Source of the DNA: Rubrobacteraceae bacterium
GTDB taxonomy: Bacteria; Actinomycetota; Rubrobacteria; Rubrobacterales; Rubrobacteraceae
NCBI GenBank assembly: GCA_030447045.1
Contig: JAUJMB010000022.1
Span: forward strand, 1-15,672
Length of the DNA stretch: 15,672 nt
Reading direction: 5' to 3'
Made by a program: the position numbers and the translations under genes
In this document: positions 7,768-14,060 of the stretch, in pieces
Position numbering within the stretch: the first letter of the stretch is position 1
Layout: every line of letters begins with the position of its first letter
Notes under the pieces: generated by a model
Database searches by the model: none
What the model was told of the DNA's origin: nothing
The model's input: the letters and a program-made list of their open reading frames with translations, nothing else

Positions 7768-8698
7768 CATCGGGAGGAAGAACGGGCGCGGCGGGAAGAG
7801 GCCGGCGTTCTTGGTGGTCGGCCACGGCACCCGCGACCCGCGGGGCGTTGGGGAGTTCCAAGATCTCGTGGGGCTGGTCAGGGAGCGGAACCCGGGTCTT
7901 GCGGTGGAGGGCGGGTTTATCGAGCTGTCGAGACCCCCGATAGGGGAGTGCGTGGACCGCCTGGCGGAGGGCGGGGCCAGGGACGTCGCGGCCGTCCCGC
8001 TGATGCTCCTCGCCGCCGGCCACGCCAAGGACGACATCCCGGCCACGCTCGTGCGCGAGGGGATAGAGCATCCCGAGATGGACTTCCGGTACGGCCGCGC
8101 CCTCGGCGTCCGCCCCGAGCTCTTGGAGCTTATGGACGAGCGTATCTCCGCCTCCGTCACCGAGGCCGAGAAGCCCGATACGGCCGTGCTCATCGTCGGG
8201 CGCGGCTCCTCGGACCCCGACGCGAACTCCGACGTCGCCAAGATAGCGCGCCTCTTCTACGAGGGCAGGCCCTACCCCCTGGTCGAGAGCGCCTTCGTCA
8301 GCATGACCCCGCCGGGTGTGGAGGAGGGGCTCGACCGTCTGCGCAGGCTCGGCGCCTCGCGCATAGCCGTCTTCTCCTACTTCCTCTTTACGGGGGTGCT
8401 CGAGGAGCGCATCAGGGATCAGGCCGAGGCGTTCGCCGCCGGGCACCCGGACGTCGAGGTGCGCTACGCCGGGTACTTCGGCCCGGACGAGCGGGTGGCC
8501 GACCTCCTGATGGAGCGCTACGCCGAGGCCGTGGAGGGTGACATCCGGATGAACTGCGACGTCTGCGTCCACCGGGTCGCGCTGCCGGGCTTCGAGGAGA
8601 AGGTGGGCGCCCCGGCCACACCCCACTACCACCCGGACGAGCCGGGCCACGACCACGGCCACGACCACGGTCATTCGCACGGCCACCATCACCACTAG
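7751..8698 (+). CDS. cbiX: Sirohydrochlorin cobaltochelatase, long two-domain form (CbiX) with MxCxxC motif and His-rich tail
   Basis: This enzyme inserts cobalt into sirohydrochlorin, the committing step of the early-cobalt route. The 315-residue protein has two tandem chelatase-like halves. The N-terminal half keeps the metal-site histidines His25 (VVGHGTRD) and His91 (LLAAGHAKDDIP). In the C-terminal half the first is replaced by arginine (IVGRGSSDPD). MNCDVC at residues 267-272 matches the MxCxxC motif reported for the iron-sulfur cluster of Bacillus megaterium CbiX. The end is a run of HDHG-type repeats rich in histidine. ATG 7751 is preferred to the upstream TTG at 7739 because the purine block GAGGAGGA at 7741-7748 then serves as ribosome site. 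The start lies inside the end of cobH. Confidence 0.95.
   Translation: MRETVSIGRKNGRGGKRPAFLVVGHGTRDPRGVGEFQDLVGLVRERNPGLAVEGGFIELSRPPIGECVDRLAEGGARDVAAVPLMLLAAGHAKDDIPATLVREGIEHPEMDFRYGRALGVRPELLELMDERISASVTEAEKPDTAVLIVGRGSSDPDANSDVAKIARLFYEGRPYPLVESAFVSMTPPGVEEGLDRLRRLGASRIAVFSYFLFTGVLEERIRDQAEAFAAGHPDVEVRYAGYFGPDERVADLLMERYAEAVEGDIRMNCDVCVHRVALPGFEEKVGAPATPHYHPDEPGHDHGHDHGHSHGHHHH
8648..8695 (+). repeat. Four tandem 12-base units encoding the His-rich tail of CbiX
   Basis: Four consecutive 12-base units code for HDHG, HDHG, HSHG and HHHH just before the cbiX stop codon. The first two differ only at the last base. The array therefore looks like a short tandem duplication that has diverged in its last two units. 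Histidine-rich ends of CbiX proteins are thought to hold metal ions, so copy number could change metal-buffering capacity. Confidence 0.75.
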
Positions 8699-8707
8699 GC
8701 GGCCCGC

Positions 8708-9769
8708 GTGAGCCTGGAAGAGAGGGTGATGGATCTCGCGGAGGAGATACCGCCGGCCGACGAGGGGGCCATGGCCGAGGCGAGGGAGCGCCACCTCACG
8801 CTCACCAAGCCGCCGGGCAGCCTGGGGCGGCTGGAGGAGCTGGGCGCGAGGCTCGCGGGCGTGGCGGGTAGGTGCCCGCCGCCCGTGCCGGAGAGCCCGG
8901 CGGTCGTGGTCTGCGCCGGGGACCACGGCGTCCTGGGCCGGGGCGTCTCGCCGTGGCCTCAGGAGGTGACGGCGGCGATGGTCCGGAACTTCTGCGCCGG
9001 CGGGGCGGCCGTCAACGCCATCGCGAAGACCGTCGGGGCGCGGGTGAGCGTGCTCGACGTCGGGGTGGCGGGCGAGCTGGAGCGCCATCCGGCGCTCCGC
9101 GGGGCGAAGGTGAGGCGGGGGACGGACGACCTTAGTCGCGGGCCGGCGATGGGCCGGGAGGAGGCCGCGAGGGCCGTGCTGGCGGGGGCCGGTATCGCGG
9201 AGGAACTCATCGAGAGCGGCGGGGTGGACCTGCTCGTCACCGGGGACATGGGCATCGGGAACACGACGCCGGCGGCGGCTGTCATCTCCGCCTTTACCGG
9301 ACGTTCCCCGGAGGAGACGACGGGCCGCGGCACGGGCATAGACGACGAGACATACAGGCTCAAGGTACGGGTGGTGCGCGAGGCGCTGGGCTTGCACGCG
9401 CCGGACCCCGGCGACCCTCTGGGAGTTCTCGCGTCCGTTGGTGGTCTAGAGCACGCGGCCATGGTCGGCGTGATGCTGATGGGCGCGGTTTGCGGCGTGC
9501 CCGTCGTCCTCGACGGGGTCGCCTCCAACGCCGCCGCCCTCGCCGCCCGCGCCCTGGCCCCCGATTCGGCGGGGTACGTGATCGCGGGCCACCTCTCGGC
9601 GGAGCCCGGCGCCGCCATCGCCCTCGACTCCCTGAACCTCCAACCGCTCCTCGACCTCGACATGCGCCTCGGCGAGGGGACGGGCGGCCTGCTCGCGGTG
9701 CCGCCCATCCAGGCCGCCGCCCGCGCTTTGGGCACGATGGCGACCCTGGAGGAGCTGGGGTTCGGTTGA
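8708..9769 (+). CDS. cobT: Nicotinate-nucleotide--dimethylbenzimidazole phosphoribosyltransferase (CobT)
   Basis: CobT transfers phosphoribose from nicotinate mononucleotide to the lower-ligand base, giving an alpha-riboside phosphate for nucleotide-loop assembly. The 353-residue length is normal. Visible hallmarks are LTKPPGSLGRLEELG near the N terminus, VVVCAGDHGVLGRGVSPWPQEVT, TGDMGIGNTTPAAA, and the catalytic-base region MRLGEGTGG with Glu323. The GTG start at 8708 is 9 bases after the cbiX stop. It is the only nucleotide-loop gene in the window; cobU and cobS are not seen. CobT can accept several bases, so the true lower ligand cannot be told from the sequence. Confidence 0.96.
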   Translation: MSLEERVMDLAEEIPPADEGAMAEARERHLTLTKPPGSLGRLEELGARLAGVAGRCPPPVPESPAVVVCAGDHGVLGRGVSPWPQEVTAAMVRNFCAGGAAVNAIAKTVGARVSVLDVGVAGELERHPALRGAKVRRGTDDLSRGPAMGREEAARAVLAGAGIAEELIESGGVDLLVTGDMGIGNTTPAAAVISAFTGRSPEETTGRGTGIDDETYRLKVRVVREALGLHAPDPGDPLGVLASVGGLEHAAMVGVMLMGAVCGVPVVLDGVASNAAALAARALAPDSAGYVIAGHLSAEPGAAIALDSLNLQPLLDLDMRLGEGTGGLLAVPPIQAAARALGTMATLEELGFG

Positions 9770-10581
9770 GGGGCCTCACCGAGGAGGCCATCCTCTCGCT
9801 CGGGAGCCCGCTCGCCCGCGTCGCGGAGGTGCACGGGGCGCTGGCGTCTACCCAGGACCGCGCGCGCGAGCTGGCCCGGGCGGGGTCCCCCCACGGCACG
9901 CTCGTCTTGGCCGGCGTCCAGACCGGCGGGCGGGGGAGGCTCCTTCGGGCGTGGGGCTCGCCCGAGGGCGGCCTCTGGATGTCCCTCGTCCTCCGTCCCG
10001 ACCTCGAGGCCGCCGCGGCCCCCCGCGTTACCCAGACGGCGGCCGTCGCGGTGGCGAAGGCGCTGCGAGGGTTGGGGGCGGACGTCGGCATCAAGTGGCC
10101 CAACGACCTGCTCGCGGAGCCGGGGGGGCGCAAGATCTGCGGCATCCTCGCGGAATCCAGCCTGCGGCCGGCACGCCCCGACGAAGCGCCGCGCGTAGAG
10201 CACGCCATCCTCGGCGTCGGCCTCAACGCCAACCTCGACCCCAAAGACCTGGGCGTCTCCGACCGGGAGGTTGCCACCCTCCGCTCCGAGCTCGGCCGCG
10301 ACGCGGACCCCCTCGACCTGCTCCGCCGCATACTCCGAGATCTCCAGGTGGAGCTCGAACGCATCCACGACTTCGCCGCCGTCCTCGACGACTGGCGGGC
10401 ACTCAGCCTCACGCTCGGGGAGCGCGTGCTCGTCAGGAGGTCCGGCGAGGCCCTCGAAGGGCGCGCCCTGGACATAAGCCCCGAAGGGGCCCTGCTCCTG
10501 CAAACGGCCGACGGCCTGGTGGAACTCTATGAGGGCGAGGTGGAGCAGCTACGCCAGGACGTCGGCGGGCGCGCCGTGTGA
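9766..10581 (+). CDS. birA: Biotin--[acetyl-CoA-carboxylase] ligase, group I (BirA)
   Basis: This enzyme activates biotin with ATP and attaches it to a lysine of biotin carboxyl carrier proteins. The 271-residue product has the ligase signature GRGRLLRAWGSPEGGLWMSL from about residue 54, the IKWPNDLL motif with Lys110, and GRKICGILAES. A small C-terminal SH3-like domain carries GRALDISPEGALLLQTADG. No N-terminal winged-helix domain is present, so it should be a catalytic-only ligase and not a DNA-binding biotin repressor. The TTG at 9766 overlaps the cobT stop (TTGA), with a GGAGGAG purine block upstream. It is the last gene of the operon and has no obvious part in cobalamin synthesis. Confidence 0.93.
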   Translation: MRGLTEEAILSLGSPLARVAEVHGALASTQDRARELARAGSPHGTLVLAGVQTGGRGRLLRAWGSPEGGLWMSLVLRPDLEAAAAPRVTQTAAVAVAKALRGLGADVGIKWPNDLLAEPGGRKICGILAESSLRPARPDEAPRVEHAILGVGLNANLDPKDLGVSDREVATLRSELGRDADPLDLLRRILRDLQVELERIHDFAAVLDDWRALSLTLGERVLVRRSGEALEGRALDISPEGALLLQTADGLVELYEGEVEQLRQDVGGRAV

Positions 10582-10620
10582 CGCGGCCACGGGGCGGGGT
10601 GTAACCGCCTCGGCCATCCT

Positions 10621-10639
10621 TCCGTCTTAGTGAAACGGG
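10621..10639. other. Small hairpin with TTAGTGAA loop, copy 1
   Basis: The bases CCGT at 10622-10625 pair with ACGG at 10635-10638, extended by one possible T-G pair. The stem closes a 9-base loop that contains TTAGTGAA at 10627-10634. It lies 40 bases after the birA stop, in the convergent gap before the protease gene. A related hairpin with the same loop string lies at 13905-13923. Function is unknown; a terminator or a repeated element is possible. Confidence 0.45.
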
Positions 10640-10655
10640 CCCGCGCTTCGAGCGA

Positions 10656-10673
10656 TGCTGACTGACGCGGGGC
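10656..10673. terminator. Short GC-rich stem-loop in the convergent gap after birA
   Basis: CGCGGG at 10656-10661 pairs with CCCGCG at 10668-10673 around a 6-base loop. On the plus strand an A-rich run follows, so there is no U-tract for the birA transcript. It may still act as a high-GC terminator, but this is weak evidence. Confidence 0.25.
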
Positions 10674-10742
10674 GCGACCCGCGCAAGAAAAACGCGACCT
10701 TCTCGCCGCGCCGGGGAAGCGGCCGGAGAGAATGCCCGAAAG

Positions 10743-10782
10743 CCTGGAGCCGGACACCTTTTGAGGGGAGCTCGGCTCCGGG
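10743..10782. terminator. Candidate bidirectional terminator stem-loop between birA and the protease gene
   Basis: GGAGCCG at 10746-10752 pairs perfectly with CGGCTCC at 10773-10779. Two more G-C pairs and one G-T pair extend it outward to about ten pairs. The loop is 20 bases and holds CTTTT. It lies 31 bases beyond the protease stop codon on the minus strand and about 160 bases beyond birA, where a shared terminator would be expected. A clear U-tract is absent on either strand, although a short CTTT follows on the minus strand. Confidence 0.4.
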
Positions 10783-10812
10783 GAAGAACTCGGGTTGCTT
10801 GCTACGGTGCCG

Positions 10813-12546
10813 CTAGGAGCCCGTCTTGAACCAGAAGGAGACGTACTCGCCGTCGGCGCTGGTGTCGTAGAGGCCAGCGCCCTGCAGGAGGTTGCCGTTC
10901 GCGTCCCTGAGGCCGCTGGCGGAGTCCTTCCACAAGACCACCTCGTACCAGGCGCGTGCAGCCAGCACCTTCCTGGTGCCACCGTAGGGGTTGAGCGTCG
11001 CGCTCTTGTTGTCGGCGGAGGGTGCGACCGTCGCCGAAAGCGGCGTGTTGGAGCCATTGCGGTAGAGTGTGATGTTGTACTTGTTGAGCGTCGTCCTCTG
11101 CATCGCCTCGCTGAAGACCACCCTCACGTTCTCCTTGCGTCTCACGCCCACTTTGTTGGGGGCGGGGGCGCTGCCGAGCACCGTGGGGGCAAGCGTGTCA
11201 ACGCCGTCGTCGGAGAAGGTGGCGCTCATGCTCGACGAGCAGCCGCCGCTGGTCTCCATCGCCGTGCCCGTGAGGCGTCCGTCGTGGAGCTGGGCGGACG
11301 GGCTGGAAAGGTCGTGGAAGTACCCGTTGTTCGCCGTGCCGGGGTAGGGGTCTCCGGCGTCCCCCTGGTTGACCTTGCCGTCCAGGTGGTTCAGGTTGTC
11401 CGCCTCTTCGAGGTCCACGAGCCTGCGCGCGTCGTCGGCGTTGGCTTTGTTGGTGTAGGTACGCGACTCGTCTATGTGCCACACGAGCAGCCCGCAGCCG
11501 GGCAGCCCCGCGTCGTAGCCTGTCTTCTGCCGGTTCTCGATGAGGAAGTACTCGCCCGTGCCGCTCTTCACGTTGCTCACCCAGTCGAGCCCGCCGGGGT
11601 TGTCGTGCAACTGGTACACCGCGTCGCTCGCGGTCGCCTGCCCCACCGACTTCGCGCCCACCTCCCGCTTGGGCGTCACCCATCCCTCGTAGTAGCGCGA
11701 CCACGCGTCGGGGAACGGGGGCACCGAGCCGAGGTACTGCCCCGACACGGTGTTCCAGGAGCCGCCTCCCATCACGCTCCAGTCGCCCACCCCCTCCGAA
11801 GAGAGGTCGGTGTCGTAGAGGTCGGGCAGCCCGAGGTCGTGCCCCATCTCGTGCACCATGATGCCCAAAGTCGCCATGTGGTCGCGGTGGTACTCGCCGA
11901 ACTGCGTGTAGCCGCCGCCAGCGGCGGCGCTGCCGAACAGCACCCCGTCCACCGTGGGCTGCTCGCCGCTGAACAGCGTCCAGAAGTGCCCCCAAACCGC
12001 CTTGCCGGAGCTCCTGCAGCACGAGCCCTCCTGCCCGGCGGCGATGACGGTGACGTGCAACTCCTTGGAGGAGAGCTTGTTGTCGTTGTTGGCGTCGTAC
12101 GCCTTGTAGTTCACGTAGGCGTCCGCCGCCTTCACCGCGTCGGCGACGGTCTTGCGGTCGGCCGCGCCGTTGGGGAAGTTCGCGGTGTTGGGGTGGGCGT
12201 AGGGCAGGGTCAGCCAGCCCACCACGCCGTCGTTCGCCGTGCCGTGGCTCTCGGAGGCCGCGCCGATGTTCAGCTTGCCGTAGGAAGCCTCCTGAAAGTA
12301 GTCGCGCACGCTGTCCGTGGCACCGAAGAACTTGGAGTTCCACTGCGCGGGCGTCGTGCCCATCGAAGCCTGGTCGGTGAACTGCACGAGGATCACGAGG
12401 CTCTTGTGCTCGCCCGTGGCGGCGGTCGCCGTCATCTCGCCGTCCTCACTCGCCACCTGCACCGAGGAAGGCTGCACCTCGCGCTCCGGCTCAGGGTACT
12501 CGACCTCCGGCACCGTCACATCGTCGGGGCGCAGGTGCTTGTCCAC
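10813..12546 (-). CDS. M6-family (immune inhibitor A type) zinc metalloprotease, catalytic body, cut off from its signal peptide by a frameshift
   Basis: The 577-residue open frame carries the M6 zinc site HEMGHDLGLPDLYD, with His232, Glu233 and His236. About 25 residues later comes the Met-turn-like WSVMGGGSW. Near residue 151, DANNDNKLSSKEL resembles a calcium-binding EF-hand loop. The last 120 or so residues, from DTLAPTVLGSAPAPNKVGV, look like an SbsA-type Ig-like domain. Such enzymes are secreted and cleave extracellular proteins. The frame opens at a GTG in VDKHLRPDDV, which in the family lies after the signal peptide and propeptide. That missing part is present just upstream in another frame (12516-12908), so this GTG is probably not a true start. 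As the sequence stands the catalytic body would lack export, unless the frameshift is an error. Confidence 0.85.
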   Translation of the reverse strand: MDKHLRPDDVTVPEVEYPEPEREVQPSSVQVASEDGEMTATAATGEHKSLVILVQFTDQASMGTTPAQWNSKFFGATDSVRDYFQEASYGKLNIGAASESHGTANDGVVGWLTLPYAHPNTANFPNGAADRKTVADAVKAADAYVNYKAYDANNDNKLSSKELHVTVIAAGQEGSCCRSSGKAVWGHFWTLFSGEQPTVDGVLFGSAAAGGGYTQFGEYHRDHMATLGIMVHEMGHDLGLPDLYDTDLSSEGVGDWSVMGGGSWNTVSGQYLGSVPPFPDAWSRYYEGWVTPKREVGAKSVGQATASDAVYQLHDNPGGLDWVSNVKSGTGEYFLIENRQKTGYDAGLPGCGLLVWHIDESRTYTNKANADDARRLVDLEEADNLNHLDGKVNQGDAGDPYPGTANNGYFHDLSSPSAQLHDGRLTGTAMETSGGCSSSMSATFSDDGVDTLAPTVLGSAPAPNKVGVRRKENVRVVFSEAMQRTTLNKYNITLYRNGSNTPLSATVAPSADNKSATLNPYGGTRKVLAARAWYEVVLWKDSASGLRDANGNLLQGAGLYDTSADGEYVSFWFKTGS

Positions 12547-12908
12547 CCCCTCGGGGGCGCTTCCTCGCCCACCACCCGCCCGCTGGGCTCAAGCGACTCG
12601 GAGCCCGCCGGATCGACGGCGTACTCCCACGCCTCCGTCTCCGGGTTGCGCACGACGGTGTAGCCGTCGCGCGTCTCGTAGCCGTGGTTCCACTCGTCGC
12701 CGTACTGCCTGGCGTCGAAGCCACCGCCGTCGGGCTGCTTGAGGGGCACCACCATGTCCGAGGCGGGCGCGGCGCTCGCGGGCGATCCCCATGCGAGCAT
12801 CGCCGCCGCGAATGCCAGCAGGAAGGCGGCGAAGAACAGCGCCGACCTCCCTGTGGCGGCAACGATGCGGTGGTGGTGCCCTGCCGTGCCTGCCGTTACC
12901 TCGGGCAT
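12516..12908 (-). pseudogene. N-terminal part of the same M6 protease: signal peptide and propeptide, ending in a frameshift
   Basis: The ATG at 12908 has GGAG ten bases upstream. The product begins with a basic stretch, then a long hydrophobic core (about residues 22-40) and a signal-peptidase site near ASA-A at 44-47. Then come WNHGYETRDGYTVVRNPETEAWEYAV and SLEPSGRVVGEEAP, the usual propeptide stretch before the KHLRP segment of M6 proteases. Instead of continuing to KHLRP the frame drifts to WTSTCAPTM and stops. KHLRP is found one base out of step. Restoring one base in the C5 run (12553-12557, plus strand G5) or the adjacent G5 run (12546-12550, plus strand C5) would give APPEGVDKHLRP and a single protein of about 700 residues. 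Confidence 0.75.
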
Positions 12909-13315
12909 CTTTCCTGCTCCTTCCGGGGCTTCTCACCCAAGCGTGCGTCGCGCGGGCCTCCCAGCCCGAACAGGAAGTATCCCCCGTGCCTAGCGCCCCT
13001 TCTGTAGGCCAGGTGGCCATATTTTCGGCCCTCGCGGCGGTGGAGGTTGTGGGCGGCGAGGGGCGCAGCCGATGATCTTGCCCGCCCGGTTCTTCCGGGG
13101 GTAGACGGAGCCATGCTTGAACCACTCGCCGTGCAGGCGGGCCGTGCTGCTCGAGCCGCAGGACCTCTCCAACCAGAAGGACGGGCTGCTTTTGCACTCC
13201 CACCCGGCGGTCGGCGGGCTCGCCACGATGCGGCTCGGGGCCTCGCACGCCGGCTGGTACTACCACTACGTGTCAGGCCCGAGGACTAGATAAACCATGG
13301 CAAGGGAGGGTTCTG
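12909..13315. other. About 400 bases without a confident gene; ambiguous coding remnants on both strands
   Basis: The first part is presumably the promoter region of the minus-strand protease. From about 13050 to 13290 two overlapping frames look coding. The minus strand (13226 down to 12990) reads through ARLHGEWFKHGSVYPRKN and RAGKIIGC. The plus strand (13141 to the TAA at 13291) reads through LSNQKDGLLLHSHPAVGG and HAGWYYHYVSGP. Both use the same positions as third codon base, so GC bias cannot separate them. Neither has a convincing start or a domain I recognise. The GEWF string is faintly like the end of GIY-YIG/T5orf172 proteins. A decayed gene end is the best reading. Confidence 0.4.
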
Positions 13316-13495
13316 ATGGGGGGATACTTGGCTGCGAGACGGAAGGCCATCGCCCCCGCCGTGGCCCAGTTCGCCGCCGCGGCGGTCCTCTGGGCCTTCA
13401 CGGGAGAGATAAACGCCCCGGAGATCTCGCTCGGGGTGTCGGCGTTGGTGATGTCGCTCATCGTGGAGCGGACGCCCAACGCCCCGGAAGGGTAG
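13316..13495 (+). CDS. Small holin-like membrane protein
   Basis: The 59-residue product has a basic N terminus ([12 protein letters not shown]), a hydrophobic segment at about residues 11-29, and a second at about 38-50. It ends in [10 protein letters not shown]. Short two-helix proteins that begin with a Y-x-RKAI motif and end in a V-x-R-x-PN motif are common as holin-like proteins in actinobacterial phages and prophages. This assignment rests on that general pattern only. GGAGG lies at 13305-13309 with a 6-base spacer to the ATG. The coding-like fragment just upstream and the loose gene density suggest a prophage remnant. Whether it still makes pores is unknown. Confidence 0.6.
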   Translation: MGGYLAARRKAIAPAVAQFAAAAVLWAFTGEINAPEISLGVSALVMSLIVERTPNAPEG

Positions 13496-13641
13496 TCGTG
13501 GACACCCCCGCCATAGCCGACTTCCCCGACGAGATGGACCGCCTGGCCGAGTGGAGGAGGCGAAGGGCCGCGCAAATACCCGATCCTCCCTCGTGTAAGA
13601 TGTGCGCTGGGACACAAAACGGAGGAAGGGGACCCGGGCGC

Positions 13642-13848
13642 GTGGCGAGGGGAACGGTCAAGTGGTTCAGCGAGGAGAAGGGCTACGGGTTCGTGGCGCC
13701 CGACGAGGGGGGAGAGGACCTGTTCGTGCACTACTCCTCCATAGAGGGGAGCGGGTTCCGCAGCCTGGAGGAGGGCGAGAGGGTCAGCTACGAGCCGGCC
13801 CGCGGCAGGAAGGGCGAGGAGGCCAAGGACGTGCGCAGGGTCGAGTAG
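13642..13848 (+). CDS. Cold-shock domain protein (CspA family)
   Basis: This 68-residue protein is a single cold-shock domain that binds single-stranded RNA and DNA. It begins with [16 protein letters not shown], containing the RNP-1 motif KGYGFV, and continues with [12 protein letters not shown], which includes RNP-2. The C-terminal part is somewhat charged ([16 protein letters not shown]). The GTG at 13642 is chosen because the family starts with M-x-(R/Q)-GTVKWF; AAGGGG lies about ten bases upstream. The frame is open further upstream to a GTG at 13498, right after the holin-like gene. That would add about 48 residues ([16 protein letters not shown] and then a poor stretch), which is unlike the family. 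TAAGAT at 13596-13601 could be a -10 element. Confidence 0.9.
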   Translation: MARGTVKWFSEEKGYGFVAPDEGGEDLFVHYSSIEGSGFRSLEEGERVSYEPARGRKGEEAKDVRRVE

Positions 13849-13881
13849 GTCCGGCCACCCGCCAGCCCTTCTCGTCCGTCT

Positions 13882-13898
13882 CCGCGCCCGAGGCGCGG
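13882..13898 (+). terminator. Perfect 7-bp GC hairpin after the cold-shock gene
   Basis: CCGCGCC at 13882-13888 pairs with GGCGCGG at 13892-13898 around the 3-base loop CGA. It is 33 bases after the cold-shock stop codon. There is no U-tract after it, but high-GC actinobacterial terminators often lack one, so it is a reasonable terminator candidate. Confidence 0.45.
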
Positions 13899-13904
13899 CG
13901 GCCA

Positions 13905-13923
13905 CCGCGTTAGTGAAGCGCGG
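13905..13923. other. Small hairpin with TTAGTGAA loop, copy 2
   Basis: CCGCG at 13905-13909 pairs with CGCGG at 13919-13923 and closes a 9-base loop containing TTAGTGAA at 13910-13917. It sits six bases after the perfect hairpin that follows the cold-shock gene, again in a convergent gap. The loop is the same as at 10627-10634, while the stem bases differ but still pair. Confidence 0.45.
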
Positions 13924-14060
13924 CTCGCGCGGATGGTCGTCTCAGGATTGGGGCTCCTTCAAGAGATCCACGGTGACGCGCACACGACCCAAGTCGGTGT
14001 AGCCGCGCTCCGTGGGGAACCCGAAGTGGTCGGCTTCTCGGCGGAGGGCGCCGGGAACCC

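Noticed and set aside
8648..8695. CRISPR-like direct repeats
   Set aside because: The 12-base units have no spacers and are in frame inside cbiX, coding for the His tail.
7730..9397. 555-residue minus-strand open frame opposite cbiX and cobT
   Set aside because: Arg, His, Pro and Gly-rich text mirrors the plus-strand genes, whose motifs are unmistakable.
12541..12560. Programmed -1 ribosomal frameshift in the protease
   Set aside because: The right direction, but no X-XXY-YYZ heptamer in the zero frame and no known programmed shift in M6 proteases; a base change or sequencing error is simpler.
10795..12663. 622-residue plus-strand open frame opposite the protease
   Set aside because: It only mirrors the protease codons; the minus strand has the zinc site and domain order, and the plus reading has no recognisable motif.
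13498..13641. N-terminal extension of the cold-shock protein from GTG 13498
   Set aside because: Cold-shock proteins start at the GTVKWF segment; the last third of the extension ([13 protein letters not shown]) looks non-coding and contains the likely promoter and ribosome site.
13849..14060. tRNA or other structured RNA gene in the gap after the cold-shock gene
   Set aside because: Only short hairpins are seen; there is no cloverleaf, T-loop GTTCGA-type string or CCA end.
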